A stretch of 46,729 nucleotides of DNA from Ideonella livida (GTDB lineage: Bacteria; Pseudomonadota; Gammaproteobacteria; Burkholderiales; Burkholderiaceae_C), in NCBI RefSeq assembly GCF_010499455.1, contig NZ_JAAGOH010000033.1:1-46729 (forward strand). The letters run 5' to 3'. Below the pieces are notes generated by a model. The model made no database searches and was not told where the DNA came from. It saw only the letters and a program-made list of their open reading frames with translations. The first letter of the stretch is position 1, and each line of letters begins with the position of its first letter. The position numbers were made by a program, and so were the translations under genes. Below are positions 1 through 10,244 of this stretch, one piece after another.

Positions 1-1
1 G

Positions 2-3000
2 CCGCCCGGCGCCGGGGCCGCCGGGCCGTCGTCGCCCGCACCGCTGGCCACCTATGCCGTGCTGCCGCAGGCCGGCCTGGCCACGCTGGTGCAGCCGGTG
101 GTCCCGGCCCGGCGCTGGACCTGGCCGCAGGCCTTGCCGCGTGGCCTGCAGCCCGCCGGGCGGGCACTCGCCGCGCTGGCGCACCTGGGCCACTTGGCCG
201 TGTCGGTGCGCCAACGGGGCATCCTGCTGCGCGTGGCGCTCACCGCCCTCATCCTGCACCGCTGCCTGCCGCCGGCCCGCCGTGAAGGCGATCCCGCCAT
301 GGACACCTGGGGCGAGTGGTGGGCCGGGCTGAAGGTGGTCGTCCAGGCCAGTGAGCGGCGCGAGATGCGCTACCGCCTCACCCTGGCCCTGCAGGATGTG
401 GTCCACGACCCCGGCGGCCGCTGGCGCCAGGCGCTGCCGACCGAGCTGCACCTGCATGGGCTCAAGACCGTGGACCCCGGCGCCAGTTGGGGCGAACTCT
501 GGGATTGGGGCCTGCAGCGCCTGGGCTGGCGCTGGCGGGGTCGCACCGGGCCGGCCCCCCGCCTGCGGCCCAGCTACCTGGAGCAGGTCACGCAGCTGCA
601 GGTGCGGCTGACCGACGCTGGCGGCCGCCTGCAGGCCGACACCCGACGCTGGCCCATGGACCTGCGGCAGATGCTCGGCGAGCTGCCGCTGCGCCTGACC
701 GGCGGGGGCGACCTGCCCAGCGCCTTGCTGGCGCTGGCCGCGTACCCCGGGGTCTTCGGCCGACTGCTGGTCAAGACCCGCCTGATCGACTTCCGTCTGC
801 CCGTACGCTCCGGCCGGCCCCAGCGCGACGGGGCCTCGACCGACGAGCTGACCCTGCGTGTGTGGCAGGACGGCCGCGAGCACCGGCTCATTCCCCGCAC
901 CTACAAGCTGGAGGTTCCGCTCGGCCTGTCCAGCAGCGATCCACCCGGGCAGGACCTGCGCCGCCGCATCGCCCTGCGCCTGCACCGCTACCGCGCCCAG
1001 CCTGACCGGCCGCCCACGGTGCAGGCCGGGCATTGGCAGGATCAGCCGGTGCGTCGGGTGCGCAGCGTGCTGCTGGTCCACGCCTTCGGCCAGTCGGGCC
1101 GTAGCTTTACCCTGGACTCCGCGCCGCAGAGCCTGGCCGGCACGCTGGTGGAGTCCGGCTACGAAGTCTGGGTGCTGGACCACCGGCTCAGCACCCGGCT
1201 GCCGGCGCACCACCTGCCGTCCACCATTGACCAGATCGCCCGCTACGACCTGCCCGCCGCGGTGCGACATGTCCGCCAGGTGCTGGCCCGCGAACTGGGG
1301 GACGGTCCCGGGCAGGCGCCCCTGCAGGTCTTTGCCATTGCCCAGTGCATCGGGGCGGCGGCCAGTGCCATGGCCCTGCTGGCCGGGCGCCTGCAGCCCC
1401 CAGGCCAGCCGCCCGCCCTGGCGGGGCTGGTGATCTCGCAGACCCATCCCCATTGCGTGGCGTCGCCCCTCACCCGGGCCCGCACCTGGCTGCCTGCCTT
1501 CCTGCGCGACACCCTGCGGCTGCCGCGGGTGCCGTTTGCGGTGCGCGATGGCGCCGAGAGCGGTCTGCTGGCCATGGCCGACCGACTCTTCAGTGCCCTG
1601 CCCATCGCGCCGCAGGAGCAGTGCCCCGCCCGGGCCGAGGGCGATCACGACGAGGACGACTGCGCCACCTGCCGCCGCATCCGCTACATCGAGGCGCCGC
1701 TGTTCAAACACCGCAACCTGGCCTATGCCACCCACCGTGACCTGCCACGGCTGTTCGGCGATGCCAACCTGCGCCTGTTTGCCCACGCCGCCCGTTGCAC
1801 CGAGGCCGAGCACCTGGTCAACGAGGACGGCGCCCCGGCCTATGTCAGCGACCGCCAGGTGCTGCGCCATTTCCGCCTGCCCCTTATCTTCCTGCACGGG
1901 CAGGAGAACGAATTGTTCGACGTGGAAAGCGCCCGCCGCAGCGCGGCCCACTACGCCCGGGTCCATCCGGAGTTGGCCGACCTGGTGGCCCGCGCCCTGG
2001 GCCAGCCCGAAGGGCCGCAGCACCCGGCGCGCGCCGCCTTCATCGTCCCCGGCTATGGCCATCTGGATGTGCTCATCGGCCAGCAGGCCCGTGCCGACGT
2101 GTTCGAGCCCCTGGTGCGCGCGCTGGACCACCTGGGCACCCAGGACGTGCCCCGCCCCCGGCCCCACCGTCTGGGCGCCACCCTGCGCCTGCCGCTGGAC
2201 GGGCCCTGCCTTGGCGGCCTGCGGCGGGAGGCGGGGCGGCTCCACCTGGAACTCGCCTTCCGGGTGGATGACCGCTTCAGCGATGGTCAGCGCGGCCCGC
2301 AGGCCGCTGCCGGCGACCGCACCTGGGCCTGGGTGCGCAGCCACCCGGGCGGGCTGGGCGATCCCCTGGCCGCCGGGCTGCACGCGCTGGCACTGGAGGA
2401 CTGCCCGGCGCTGACCGGCGACCTTGGGGGGCAGCAACCGTCCTGGCGCCGCGATGTGGCCCAGCGCCGCGTGGCCAGCGGCGCACTGGCCCTGCCGACG
2501 GCGGGGCTGGCCGACCGCGGGGGCCTGGCGCTGGAGGCCTTCACCGTGCATGAGGTGATCGTGGGTGACGGCGCACCCTGGCCCGCGGACGTCCTGCCCT
2601 GTCCCCCCGGCCTGGACCTGGCGCAGCCCGGCCCGGCGCTGGCGGCCTGGCTCGAGGCCCTGTGGCAGGGGCGCCGCCGGCGCCTGCAGGACCTGGCCGA
2701 GGAAGACCGGCCGCACCAGCGCACCGCGTCCATCCTGCGTCTGCGTCCCGAGCATCCCGAACAGCGTCTGGCGCAGCTGGCGCCCGCGGTCCTGCAGCCT
2801 TGGTTGAGGCCGGAGGACGACGGGACCTGTCACCTCGCGGTGGGCAGCTGCCGCTATCCGGGCTTCGCCGTGGACGCGGCACGGGTGGACACTTGGCTGG
2901 CGGACCTGGAGCAGGCCCAGCGTGAAGGCGCCGCCGCGCCTGCCCTGGCCCTGTTGCTGGGCGACCAGATCTATGCCGACGCCACCGCCGGCTTTGCCGA

Positions 3001-3952
3001 CGCCCTGAGCCCGGTGGAGCGCTACTGGGACCGTTACCGGCAGGCCTTCTCCCGGCGGCGGCCCGATCCCCTGGGCGGGCCGCGCCCTGCCGGCCTGGGC
3101 GACTGGCTGGCGGGCTTGCCCAGCCTGTTGGTGCCTGATGACCATGAATTCATCGACAACCACCCCGACGGGGCGCCGCTGGTCAAGGCGCCGCCGGCGC
3201 ACCATCGACGGGCTCAGGGGGTCACCCGGGCCGTGGCCCACCAGGCGCTGCGGGCCTACCAGTTCGCCCACACCCGGGGTTGGCAGGTGGCCGACGGGGC
3301 GTGGCAGCTTTCGCTGGGGCCGGTGCGCCTGCTGGTGCTGGACACCCGCAGTCACCGTCGGCCCGCCACGCCCGATGGCGACCCCGGCGCGCTGTTCAGC
3401 CCCGGACAGTGGGACGCGGTGACGCGGTGGCTGGCCGAGGCGCCGCGCACCGGGCAGCTCCAGGTGCTGGCCACCGGCTCGGTGCTGCTGCCCGGCCTGT
3501 GGCGTCACACCCCCATGCAGGCCGGGCAGGTGGACACCCTGCAGGCCCGTCCGGCCGAGCGCTACCGCCTGCTGCAGGCCCTGGCCCAGGCCCATGCGCA
3601 GAGCCTGGGCGCGGCGCGCTTCCTGCTGCTGTCGGGGGATTACCACCTCTGTGCAGCCGCGCGCCTGCAGCGGCAGGGCATGCCGCTGGGTGCCTGCCTG
3701 GTGGTGCCGCCGCTGTTTGCGCCGCTGCCCTTTGCCGACGCCCGGGCCGAGGACCTCCACTGGCAGGAGGAGCTGCCTGACGGCCTGGCCCTGGAGCCGC
3801 TGGAGGTGCGGCGGGGCAGCGGCCTGGGCCGGCTGTCGGTGCAGCGGTGTGAGGGCGGCTACCAGGTCCGGTTCCGGGCGCGGTTGCGCCGCCTGGAGCT
3901 GTTTGACGACCCTCAGGCCGTGCAGGAGGTGGACTGGACGCTGACGCTTTGA
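2..3952 (+). CDS. Alpha/beta hydrolase - PhoD-like phosphatase fusion protein (5' end outside window)
   Basis: The frame is open to the left edge, so this is the C-terminal 1316 residues of a larger protein; the GTG at 59 is probably internal. Numbering from 59, an alpha/beta-hydrolase domain spans about 330-690. It has an oxyanion segment LLVHAFGQSG near 337-346, a nucleophile elbow AQCIGA with Cys430 where Ser is usual, an Asp candidate in ENELFD, and the catalytic His668 in PGYGHLD. A PhoD-like metallophosphoesterase domain follows at about 940-1290, with LLLGDQIYAD (Asp969), DDHEFIDNHP (from 1027) and LSGDYH (Asp1194) as metal ligands. Such hydrolases with Cys at the elbow are known to me mainly fused to cholesterol-oxidase-like GMC domains; if so, that domain lies left of the window (inference). 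Substrate unknown. The gene is convergent with the next one, 34 bases away. Confidence 0.8.
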   Translation, partial: PPGAGAAGPSSPAPLATYAVLPQAGLATLVQPVVPARRWTWPQALPRGLQPAGRALAALAHLGHLAVSVRQRGILLRVALTALILHRCLPPARREGDPAMDTWGEWWAGLKVVVQASERREMRYRLTLALQDVVHDPGGRWRQALPTELHLHGLKTVDPGASWGELWDWGLQRLGWRWRGRTGPAPRLRPSYLEQVTQLQVRLTDAGGRLQADTRRWPMDLRQMLGELPLRLTGGGDLPSALLALAAYPGVFGRLLVKTRLIDFRLPVRSGRPQRDGASTDELTLRVWQDGREHRLIPRTYKLEVPLGLSSSDPPGQDLRRRIALRLHRYRAQPDRPPTVQAGHWQDQPVRRVRSVLLVHAFGQSGRSFTLDSAPQSLAGTLVESGYEVWVLDHRLSTRLPAHHLPSTIDQIARYDLPAAVRHVRQVLARELGDGPGQAPLQVFAIAQCIGAAASAMALLAGRLQPPGQPPALAGLVISQTHPHCVASPLTRARTWLPAFLRDTLRLPRVPFAVRDGAESGLLAMADRLFSALPIAPQEQCPARAEGDHDEDDCATCRRIRYIEAPLFKHRNLAYATHRDLPRLFGDANLRLFAHAARCTEAEHLVNEDGAPAYVSDRQVLRHFRLPLIFLHGQENELFDVESARRSAAHYARVHPELADLVARALGQPEGPQHPARAAFIVPGYGHLDVLIGQQARADVFEPLVRALDHLGTQDVPRPRPHRLGATLRLPLDGPCLGGLRREAGRLHLELAFRVDDRFSDGQRGPQAAAGDRTWAWVRSHPGGLGDPLAAGLHALALEDCPALTGDLGGQQPSWRRDVAQRRVASGALALPTAGLADRGGLALEAFTVHEVIVGDGAPWPADVLPCPPGLDLAQPGPALAAWLEALWQGRRRRLQDLAEEDRPHQRTASILRLRPEHPEQRLAQLAPAVLQPWLRPEDDGTCHLAVGSCRYPGFAVDAARVDTWLADLEQAQREGAAAPALALLLGDQIYADATAGFADALSPVERYWDRYRQAFSRRRPDPLGGPRPAGLGDWLAGLPSLLVPDDHEFIDNHPDGAPLVKAPPAHHRRAQGVTRAVAHQALRAYQFAHTRGWQVADGAWQLSLGPVRLLVLDTRSHRRPATPDGDPGALFSPGQWDAVTRWLAEAPRTGQLQVLATGSVLLPGLWRHTPMQAGQVDTLQARPAERYRLLQALAQAHAQSLGAARFLLLSGDYHLCAAARLQRQGMPLGACLVVPPLFAPLPFADARAEDLHWQEELPDGLALEPLEVRRGSGLGRLSVQRCEGGYQVRFRARLRRLELFDDPQAVQEVDWTLTL

Positions 3953-3986
3953 GCGGCGCCGGTCTCGTGTCCCGGAACCGCTGGGC

Positions 3987-4619
3987 TCAGGCCACGGCGG
4001 GCAGTTCGGCCAGGCGCAGCCCCATGCGGGCCACGGCATAGACCGCCTGGGCCCGGCTGTGCACCCCCAGCACCTGCAGCACCACGGCCACATGGGTCTT
4101 GACGGTGGTGTCGGAGATGCCCAGCTCACGGGCGATGGTCTTGTTGGACTTGCCCTGCACCAGGCGCAGCAGCACCTCGCGCTGGCGCGGGGTGAAGTTG
4201 GGTTGCTGCTCCTCCTGGTACTCGCTGGCCAGCGCCAAGGCGGGCAGGTACACCCCGCCCTGCAGCACCTGGGCCAGGGCCTTGGACAGGTCCACGGAGT
4301 CGTGGGACTTGGGGATGTAGCCCAGCGCGCCCTGCTCGATGGCCTGGCGGACCACGGCCGGGTCCTCGCCGCCGGCCAGCACCACCACCGGCACATCGGG
4401 CGCCACCTCATGCACCCGCACCAAGGCGGTCAGGCCGCTGACGCCAGGCAAGTTCAGGTCGGTGCAGACCAGATCGGGTGGCGACGTGGCCTGCAGATGG
4501 GCCAGCCCTGCCTCCAGGGTGGCCGCATGGACCACCTGCATCCGGGGATCCAGGCGCTGCAGCAGCAGCTCCAGGCCTTCACGGAACAGCGAATGATCGT
4601 CGATGAGCAGGATCTTCAT
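3987..4619 (-). CDS. NarL/LuxR-family response regulator (orphan)
   Basis: A 210-residue two-component response regulator. The receiver domain (about 1-120) shows acidic residues Asp7-Asp8 in LLIDDHS, phosphoacceptor Asp54 in CTDLNLPG and conserved Lys104 in YIPKSHD. A LuxR-type helix-turn-helix follows (about 145-205: [29 protein letters not shown]). The Ser/Thr switch position after the VVVL strand reads Ala (LAGGED), an unusual change that may alter activation. The start at 4619 is chosen because MKILLIDD is the usual receiver beginning; the frame is open 24 codons further upstream without support. No histidine kinase is next to it, so partner and targets are unknown. It is divergent from tex. 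Confidence 0.88.
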   Translation of the reverse strand: MKILLIDDHSLFREGLELLLQRLDPRMQVVHAATLEAGLAHLQATSPPDLVCTDLNLPGVSGLTALVRVHEVAPDVPVVVLAGGEDPAVVRQAIEQGALGYIPKSHDSVDLSKALAQVLQGGVYLPALALASEYQEEQQPNFTPRQREVLLRLVQGKSNKTIARELGISDTTVKTHVAVVLQVLGVHSRAQAVYAVARMGLRLAELPAVA

Positions 4620-4819
4620 GCGTGGCGGCAGACGGTGGCGTACAGGAAGTTTGGGCGGCAGGCGGGCAGGGCCCGGCACGCCGCCGTACACGAAGTCCGG
4701 CAGTATGCCCAGGCCCGCCGCACCGTGAATCCTCCGTTTGGAGTGCCGCCACCGGGTCCGGTCGCTGGGGCTGCTTCTGGCACACTCGCGCGCTTCCTGA
4801 ATCCCGCCTGCTGCCTGCC

Positions 4820-7216
4820 TTGGACACCGCCCAGAAGATCCTCATGCAGATCGCGGCCGAACTGAAAGTTCGCCCCGCGCAAGTCAATGCCGCCGTCAAC
4901 CTGCTGGATGGCGGGGCCACCGTGCCCTTCATCGCCCGCTACCGCAAGGAGGCCACCGAGGGCCTGGACGACATCCAGCTGCGCGAGCTGGAGGCCCGCC
5001 TGGCCTACCTGCGCGAGCTGGAGGACCGCCGCGCTGCCGTGCTCAAGAGCATCGACGAGCAGGGCAAGCTCACGCCCGAGCTGCGTGCCGCCATCGACGC
5101 CGCGCCGACCAAGCAGGAGCTCGAAGACCTCTACCTGCCCTTCAAGGTCAAGCGTCGCACCAAGGGCCTGATCGCCCGGGAGGCCGGGCTGGAGCCCTTG
5201 GCCGACCAGCTCTTTGCCGATCCCACGCTGGACCCGCTGACCCAGGCGCAGGCCTTTGTGGCCGCCTACGAAGGCGGCGCGGCCAAGCTGGCAGAGGCCG
5301 GCTTTGCCGACGCCTACGCCGTGCTGGACGGCGTGCGCGACCTGCTGGCCGAGCGTTGGGCCGAAGACGCCGCGCTGGTCGGCAAGCTGCGCACGTGGCT
5401 GTGGGACGAGGGCCTGCTCCGGTCCAAGCTGGTGGAGGGCAAGGACCCCCACCACGCCGACCATGCCAAGTTCCGCGACTACTTCGAGTACGACGAGCCC
5501 ATCCGCACCGTGCCCAGCCACCGTGCCTTGGCCGTGTTCCGTGGCCGCACCCTGGAAATCCTGGACGCCAAGCTGGTGCTGGACGAAGAGGTGGTGCCGG
5601 GCCAGCCGACCCTGGCCGAAGGCCGCATCGCCCACCACCTGGGCTGGCGCCACAGCAAACGGCCCGGCGATGAACTGATCCGCAAGACCGTGGCCTGGAC
5701 CTGGAAGGTCAAGCTGGCGCTGAGCCTGGAGCGCGATCTCTTTGCCCGCCTGCGCGAGGAGGCGGAGAAAGTGGCCATCAAGGTCTTTGCCGAGAACCTG
5801 CGCGACCTGCTGCTGGCCGCCCCGGCCGGCAAGCGCGTGGTCATGGGTCTGGACCCGGGCATCCGCACCGGCGTGAAGGTGGCCGTGGTGAGCGACACCG
5901 GCAAGGTGCTGGCCACCGCCACCGTGTACCCGCATGAGCCCAAGTGCGACTGGGAGGGCAGCCTGCACACCCTGGGCAAGCTGGTGGCCACCCATGGGGT
6001 GAACCTGATCGCCATTGGCAACGGCACCGCCAGCCGAGAGACCGACAAGCTGGCCGCCGACCTGATCAAGCGCGTCGCCGCCCTGGCGCCGGACGTGAAG
6101 CTGGAGAAGGTGGTGGTGAGCGAAGCGGGCGCCTCGGTCTACTCCGCCAGCGAATTCGCCAGCAAGGAGCTGCCGGACCTGGACGTGAGCCTGCGGGGCG
6201 CCGTCTCGATTGCCCGTCGCCTGCAGGACCCGCTGGCCGAGCTGGTGAAGATCGAGCCCAAGAGCATTGGCGTGGGCCAGTACCAGCACGACGTCAACCA
6301 GAGCGAGTTGGCCCGCACCCTGGACGCCGTGGTGGAGGACTGCGTGAACTCCGTGGGCGTGGACCTGAACACCGCGTCCGCCCCGCTGCTGGCCCAGGTC
6401 TCGGGACTGTCCAACACGGTGGCCAACAGCATCGTGCGCTGGCGCGACGCCCACGGCGCCTTTGCCAACCGCCAGCAGCTGCTGCAGGTGACGGGGCTGG
6501 GTCCCAAGACCTTTGAGCAGGCGGCGGGCTTCCTGCGCATCCGGGGCGGCGACAACCCGCTGGACCTCTCCGGCGTGCACCCCGAGACCTACCCGGTGGT
6601 GGAGAAGATCATCACCGCCGCGGGTCGGCCGGTGGCCGAGCTGATCGGCAATGCGGACGTGCTGCGCAAGCTGCGGCCCGAGGCTTTTGCCGATGCCAGG
6701 TTCGGTGCCATCACCGTCAAGGACATCCTGATCGAGCTGGAGAAGCCTGGCCGCGATCCGCGTCCCGACTTCAAGGTGGCCCGATTCAACGACGGCGTGG
6801 AAGACATCAAGGACCTGCAGGAGGGCATGGTGCTGGAGGGCACGGTGTCCAACGTCGCCCAGTTCGGCGCCTTTGTTGACCTGGGCGTGCACCAGGACGG
6901 CCTGGTGCATGTGAGCCAGCTGTCCCACAAGTTCGTGAGCGACGCCCGTGAGGTGGTCAAGACCGGCGACATCGTCAAGGTCAAGGTGCTGGAGGTGGAC
7001 CTGGCCCGCAAGCGCATCAGCCTGACCATGAAGATGGACGCCCAGCCGGGCGCCAAGCCGGGTGGCCGGGGCGACAACCGCTTCCAGCCCGCCGGCCGGC
7101 AGGAGCGCGAAGGGGCAGGGCGTGGGGCGGGTGGAGCCGGTGGGGGCGGACGCGGTGCCCCGCAGCCGGCGGCCCAGGGCGCCATGGCGGCGGCCTTCGC
7201 CAAGCTCAAGCGCTGA
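4820..7216 (+). CDS. tex: Tex-family RNA-binding transcription accessory protein
   Basis: About 798 residues, the normal Tex length. The N-terminal helical region shows the family signature [15 protein letters not shown] central YqgF/RNase H-like domain includes [14 protein letters not shown]; a helix-hairpin-helix part carries [10 protein letters not shown] and [18 protein letters not shown]. Near the end an S1 RNA-binding domain ([21 protein letters not shown] to RISLTMK) is followed by a Gly/Arg-rich tail. Tex binds RNA and affects transcription and virulence genes in several proteobacteria (family knowledge). The start is uncertain: TTG at 4820 gives [15 protein letters not shown], in line with relatives; ATG at 4844 is the alternative. 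The frame is open further upstream to 4622, but that part is not Tex-like. Confidence 0.93.
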   Translation: MDTAQKILMQIAAELKVRPAQVNAAVNLLDGGATVPFIARYRKEATEGLDDIQLRELEARLAYLRELEDRRAAVLKSIDEQGKLTPELRAAIDAAPTKQELEDLYLPFKVKRRTKGLIAREAGLEPLADQLFADPTLDPLTQAQAFVAAYEGGAAKLAEAGFADAYAVLDGVRDLLAERWAEDAALVGKLRTWLWDEGLLRSKLVEGKDPHHADHAKFRDYFEYDEPIRTVPSHRALAVFRGRTLEILDAKLVLDEEVVPGQPTLAEGRIAHHLGWRHSKRPGDELIRKTVAWTWKVKLALSLERDLFARLREEAEKVAIKVFAENLRDLLLAAPAGKRVVMGLDPGIRTGVKVAVVSDTGKVLATATVYPHEPKCDWEGSLHTLGKLVATHGVNLIAIGNGTASRETDKLAADLIKRVAALAPDVKLEKVVVSEAGASVYSASEFASKELPDLDVSLRGAVSIARRLQDPLAELVKIEPKSIGVGQYQHDVNQSELARTLDAVVEDCVNSVGVDLNTASAPLLAQVSGLSNTVANSIVRWRDAHGAFANRQQLLQVTGLGPKTFEQAAGFLRIRGGDNPLDLSGVHPETYPVVEKIITAAGRPVAELIGNADVLRKLRPEAFADARFGAITVKDILIELEKPGRDPRPDFKVARFNDGVEDIKDLQEGMVLEGTVSNVAQFGAFVDLGVHQDGLVHVSQLSHKFVSDAREVVKTGDIVKVKVLEVDLARKRISLTMKMDAQPGAKPGGRGDNRFQPAGRQEREGAGRGAGGAGGGGRGAPQPAAQGAMAAAFAKLKR

Positions 7217-7263
7217 GCGCGCCTTCGGCGGTCCCCGCGTCAAACGTTGCCCAGGTCACGCCC

Positions 7264-8364
7264 ATGAAGGCCCTGCAGATCCTGGCCGGACCGGCCGCCC
7301 TGGCGCGTCTGCGTGAGGGACCCCTGCGCCCGCAGGAGGTGCGGGTGGTGCCCGGCGCTGCCGGGGGGCCCAAGGGCTTGATCCTGGGGCCGATGGACCG
7401 CTTCCTGTTCGGCCACTGGCTGCCCCAGGGCGGGCACACCGTGCACCTGCTGGGGGCGTCCATCGGCGCCTGGCGCCTGGCGGCGGCCTGCCTGCCCGAC
7501 CCGGTGGCGGCGCTGGACCGCCTGACAGCGGACTACATCACCCAGGACTATCCGCACGCACCGGGCCAGGCGCCTACCGCGGCCACGGTCAGCCAGGTGT
7601 TTGGCCAGACCTTGGCGGCCCACCTGGGCGGGCAGGGCGCGGCGCTGCTGGCCCATCCGCAGTACCGGCTGCATGTCTTCACCAGTCACGGCCGAGGCCG
7701 TTGGCTGCAGCGGGAGGGCGCGCGCTGGCGCACGGGGCTGGGCTACGGCCTGGCCCTGGCGGCCAATGTGTGGCGCCGTCCGGCCATGGCCCGCTGGCTG
7801 GAGCGGGTGGTGTTTTCCGACCCGCGCAGCCCGCTGCCCCTGCCGCTGGACGACTTTCCTGGCCAGCAGGTGGCGCTGACCGCCGGCAACCTGCTTCCCG
7901 CCGTGCTGGCCAGCTGCTCGATCCCGTTCTGGCTGCAGGCGGTGCATGACATTCCTGGCGGCCCGCCCGGTGCCTATTGGGATGGCGGCATCACCGACTA
8001 CCACTTCCATCTTCGCTACGACCGGCTGGGTGCCCCCGCGCCGGGGCAGGACCCGGGCTGGGCGCTGTATCCGCACTTTCAGCCCACGCTGGTGCCGGGT
8101 TGGCTGGACAAGTCGCTGTCCTGGCGTCATGGCGCCACGCCGGCGCTGGACCGGGTCATCGTGCTGGCGCCGCGGCCGGAGTGGCTGGCACGCCTGCCCA
8201 ACGCCAAATTGCCCGACCGCCAGGACTTCAAGGTCTATGCCCAGGACCTGCCCGGCCGCATGCGCGCCTGGCGCCAAGCCGTGGCCGAGAGCCAGCGCCT
8301 GGCCGACGAGCTGTCCGACTGGCTGGCGGGCGGCCCCGTGCCACCCATTGCGCCCTTGCCCTGA
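7264..8364 (+). CDS. Patatin-like phospholipase family protein
   Basis: 366 residues. The glycine-rich oxyanion loop GAAGGPKG (31-38) is followed by the nucleophile motif GASIG with Ser66, and the second dyad residue is Asp240 in YWDGGITD, which together define the patatin Ser-Asp dyad fold. No signal peptide is visible, so a cytoplasmic or membrane-associated lipid acyl hydrolase is likely. It begins 47 bases after tex in the same direction and may be read with it. It converges on the GMC oxidoreductase gene with only 23 bases between stops. Substrate is not predictable. Confidence 0.85.
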   Translation: MKALQILAGPAALARLREGPLRPQEVRVVPGAAGGPKGLILGPMDRFLFGHWLPQGGHTVHLLGASIGAWRLAAACLPDPVAALDRLTADYITQDYPHAPGQAPTAATVSQVFGQTLAAHLGGQGAALLAHPQYRLHVFTSHGRGRWLQREGARWRTGLGYGLALAANVWRRPAMARWLERVVFSDPRSPLPLPLDDFPGQQVALTAGNLLPAVLASCSIPFWLQAVHDIPGGPPGAYWDGGITDYHFHLRYDRLGAPAPGQDPGWALYPHFQPTLVPGWLDKSLSWRHGATPALDRVIVLAPRPEWLARLPNAKLPDRQDFKVYAQDLPGRMRAWRQAVAESQRLADELSDWLAGGPVPPIAPLP

Positions 8365-8387
8365 CGGGGGGCAGGCGCGCGGGGCGC

Positions 8388-10019
8388 TCAGGCAGGCAGG
8401 GTGGCCGCCGCCATTTCGTCCCGGCCCAGGCGGGCGGCACGCACCATGGCCGCAGCGCGCTCGGCAATCATCACCACTGCGGCATGGGTGTTGCCGCTGA
8501 CGATGCGCGGCATCACCGAGGCGTCCACCACCCGCAGGCCGTGCAGGCCCTGCACCCGCAGCGTCGGCGACACGACGGCCAGCCGGTCCTGGCCCATGCG
8601 GCAGCTGCCCACCGGGTGGTAGATGGTGTCGGCGTGTTCGCGGATGAAGGCGGCGATCTCGTTCTCGGTCCGGGCCGCGCGCGACGCGGCCCGCTCCACA
8701 CCGCCCAAGGCCATCAGGGCCGGTTGGGCCAGCACCCGGCGGCTGAGCTGCACGCCCCGCACCAGGCGGTCCAGGTCATCGGGGTCGCTCAGGAAGGCCG
8801 GATCGATGCGCGGCGGTACCTCGGCATGCGGACTCTCCAGGCTGACCCGACCCCGGCTGCGCGGCTGCAACAGGCACACATGGAGCGAGAAGCCGTTGCC
8901 CCACACCAGCTCCCGGCCATGGTCCACCAGTTGGGCCACCACGAAATGCCACTGCAGGTCTGGCACCGTCTCCTCCTCATGGCTGCGCAGGAATCCGCCG
9001 GCCTCGGCAAAGTTGGTGCTGATCAACCCGCGCCGCTCCCGGCGCCAGGGGCCCCAGGCCCGCGCCAGGGCGGCCAGGCCATCCACCGAGAGCGCCACTC
9101 CCCCGGTGGCCTGGGGGGCCTGCACCGCCAGCACCACGTCGGGGTGGTCGTGCAGGCCGAGGCCCACACCCGGCAGCGCATGCCGCACCGGCAGGCCCAG
9201 CCGCAGCAGCTCAGCCGGCTCTCCGATACCCGAGCGCAGCAGCACTGCCGGCGAGAGCAGGGCACCGGCGCACAACAGCACCTCATGGCGGGCCTGCAGC
9301 GTCTGCAGGTCGCCTGCCAGGCGCACACGCACGCCTCTGACACGCCCGTCCTCCACCACCAGGTCCTGCACTTCCGCCCAGGTGTAGACCTTCAGGTTGG
9401 GACGCTCCAGGTGCGGGCTGAGGTAGGCACGGGCGGTGCTGCAGCGCTGACCGTCGCGCTGGGTCACCTGGTACGCCCCCACGCCTTCGAGTTCCGGCCC
9501 GTTGAAGTCCGGGTTGTGGGCCCAGCCGGCCTGGACCCCGGCATGGATGAAGGCCTCGCGCAGGGCCGGCGGGCTGCGCAGGTCGGCCACATTGAGCGGA
9601 CCGCCTGTGCCATGCCAGCGGCTGGCGCCGCGCTCGTTGTGCTCCGCCCGGCGGAACCACGGTAGCACCTCGCGCCAGCCCCAGCCTGGGGCGCCGTGGT
9701 CGCGCCAGTGGTCATAGTCGCTGGGGTGGCCGCGCACGTAGACCATGGCATTGACCGAGCCGGAGCCGCCCAGCACCTTGCCCCGCGGCTGGTAGCCCCG
9801 GCGTCCGTTCAGGCCCGGCTGCGGGGTGGTCTCCAGGCCCCAGTTGTGGCTGCCGGTGCGTGCCATCACCGCCAGGCCCGCCGGCCACTGCACCTGCCGG
9901 CTGGTGTCGGCGGGGCCGGCCTCCAGCAGGGCCACCCGCACCTCCGGGTCCTCGCTCAGTCGGGCAGCCAGCACACAACCGGCGCTGCCGCCGCCGACGA
10001 TGACGTAGTCGAAATCCAT
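8388..10019 (-). CDS. GMC family oxidoreductase (choline/alcohol dehydrogenase-like)
   Basis: 543 residues, usual for BetA-like flavoproteins. The N-terminal dinucleotide fold is YVIVGGGSAGCVLAARLSE, with the FAD-binding acidic strand end in LLEAGP. The GMC signature GKVLGGSGSVNAMVYVRG is present, as are the C-terminal catalytic HPVGSCRMG and the FAD segment VVDASVMPRIVSGN. The start MDFDYVIVGGG at 10019 is the standard beginning; the frame runs 43 codons further without family features. It should oxidise an alcohol with FAD, but the substrate cannot be told: no betaine aldehyde dehydrogenase or choline regulator is adjacent. Its upstream region faces the thrS leader. Confidence 0.88.
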   Translation of the reverse strand: MDFDYVIVGGGSAGCVLAARLSEDPEVRVALLEAGPADTSRQVQWPAGLAVMARTGSHNWGLETTPQPGLNGRRGYQPRGKVLGGSGSVNAMVYVRGHPSDYDHWRDHGAPGWGWREVLPWFRRAEHNERGASRWHGTGGPLNVADLRSPPALREAFIHAGVQAGWAHNPDFNGPELEGVGAYQVTQRDGQRCSTARAYLSPHLERPNLKVYTWAEVQDLVVEDGRVRGVRVRLAGDLQTLQARHEVLLCAGALLSPAVLLRSGIGEPAELLRLGLPVRHALPGVGLGLHDHPDVVLAVQAPQATGGVALSVDGLAALARAWGPWRRERRGLISTNFAEAGGFLRSHEEETVPDLQWHFVVAQLVDHGRELVWGNGFSLHVCLLQPRSRGRVSLESPHAEVPPRIDPAFLSDPDDLDRLVRGVQLSRRVLAQPALMALGGVERAASRAARTENEIAAFIREHADTIYHPVGSCRMGQDRLAVVSPTLRVQGLHGLRVVDASVMPRIVSGNTHAAVVMIAERAAAMVRAARLGRDEMAAATLPA

Positions 10020-10079
10020 GCGCACTCCCCAGGACCGGCGGGATGCGCCATGTTCGCCGGCTGGCGACGGCCACGCCTC

Positions 10080-10108
10080 GGCACAAGCCCGGGGGGCCGG
10101 CTTATACT
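10080..10108 (+). promoter_or_regulatory. Candidate promoter of the thrS leader
   Basis: A -10-like TATACT at 10103-10108 lies 17 bases after GGCACA at 10080-10085, which matches only the ACA half of a -35 box. Transcription would begin near 10115, about 40 bases before the leader ORF. This is the best-placed start for a transcript that contains the leader peptide and terminator, but the -35 match is weak. Confidence 0.35.
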
Positions 10109-10153
10109 TGCCACTTTCAACCGGCATCAGGACTTGGAAAGGCAGCACGGGTT

Positions 10154-10195
10154 ATGACACCGCGAACTACTCCCTCCCATCCGGAAGAGGTTTAG
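10154..10195 (+). CDS. Putative threonine-rich leader peptide of thrS
   Basis: A 13-codon ORF encoding [13 protein letters not shown]. Three of the 13 codons are Thr (ACA, ACT, ACT), and codons 5-6 are tandem Thr codons at 10166-10171. A purine-rich GGAAAGG lies about 11 bases upstream as a possible, rather distant, ribosome site. The stop at 10193-10195 lies two bases before the segment proposed as the antiterminator strand. The ORF is too short to be called on coding statistics; the support is its codon content, its place before a terminator, and the identity of the next gene (threonyl-tRNA synthetase). Confidence 0.55.
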   Translation: MTPRTTPSHPEEV

Positions 10196-10244
10196 TCGGC
10201 CGCGGCTCAACTCCTGCGCATTCCTGCGCCAGCCCATACCCCCC

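Noticed and set aside
4616-7243. 875-codon minus-strand ORF opposite tex
   Set aside because: It is the complementary frame of a well-conserved Tex gene; the translation is His/Gln/Gly/Leu-rich, as typical for antisense frames in GC-rich DNA, and has no ribosome site.
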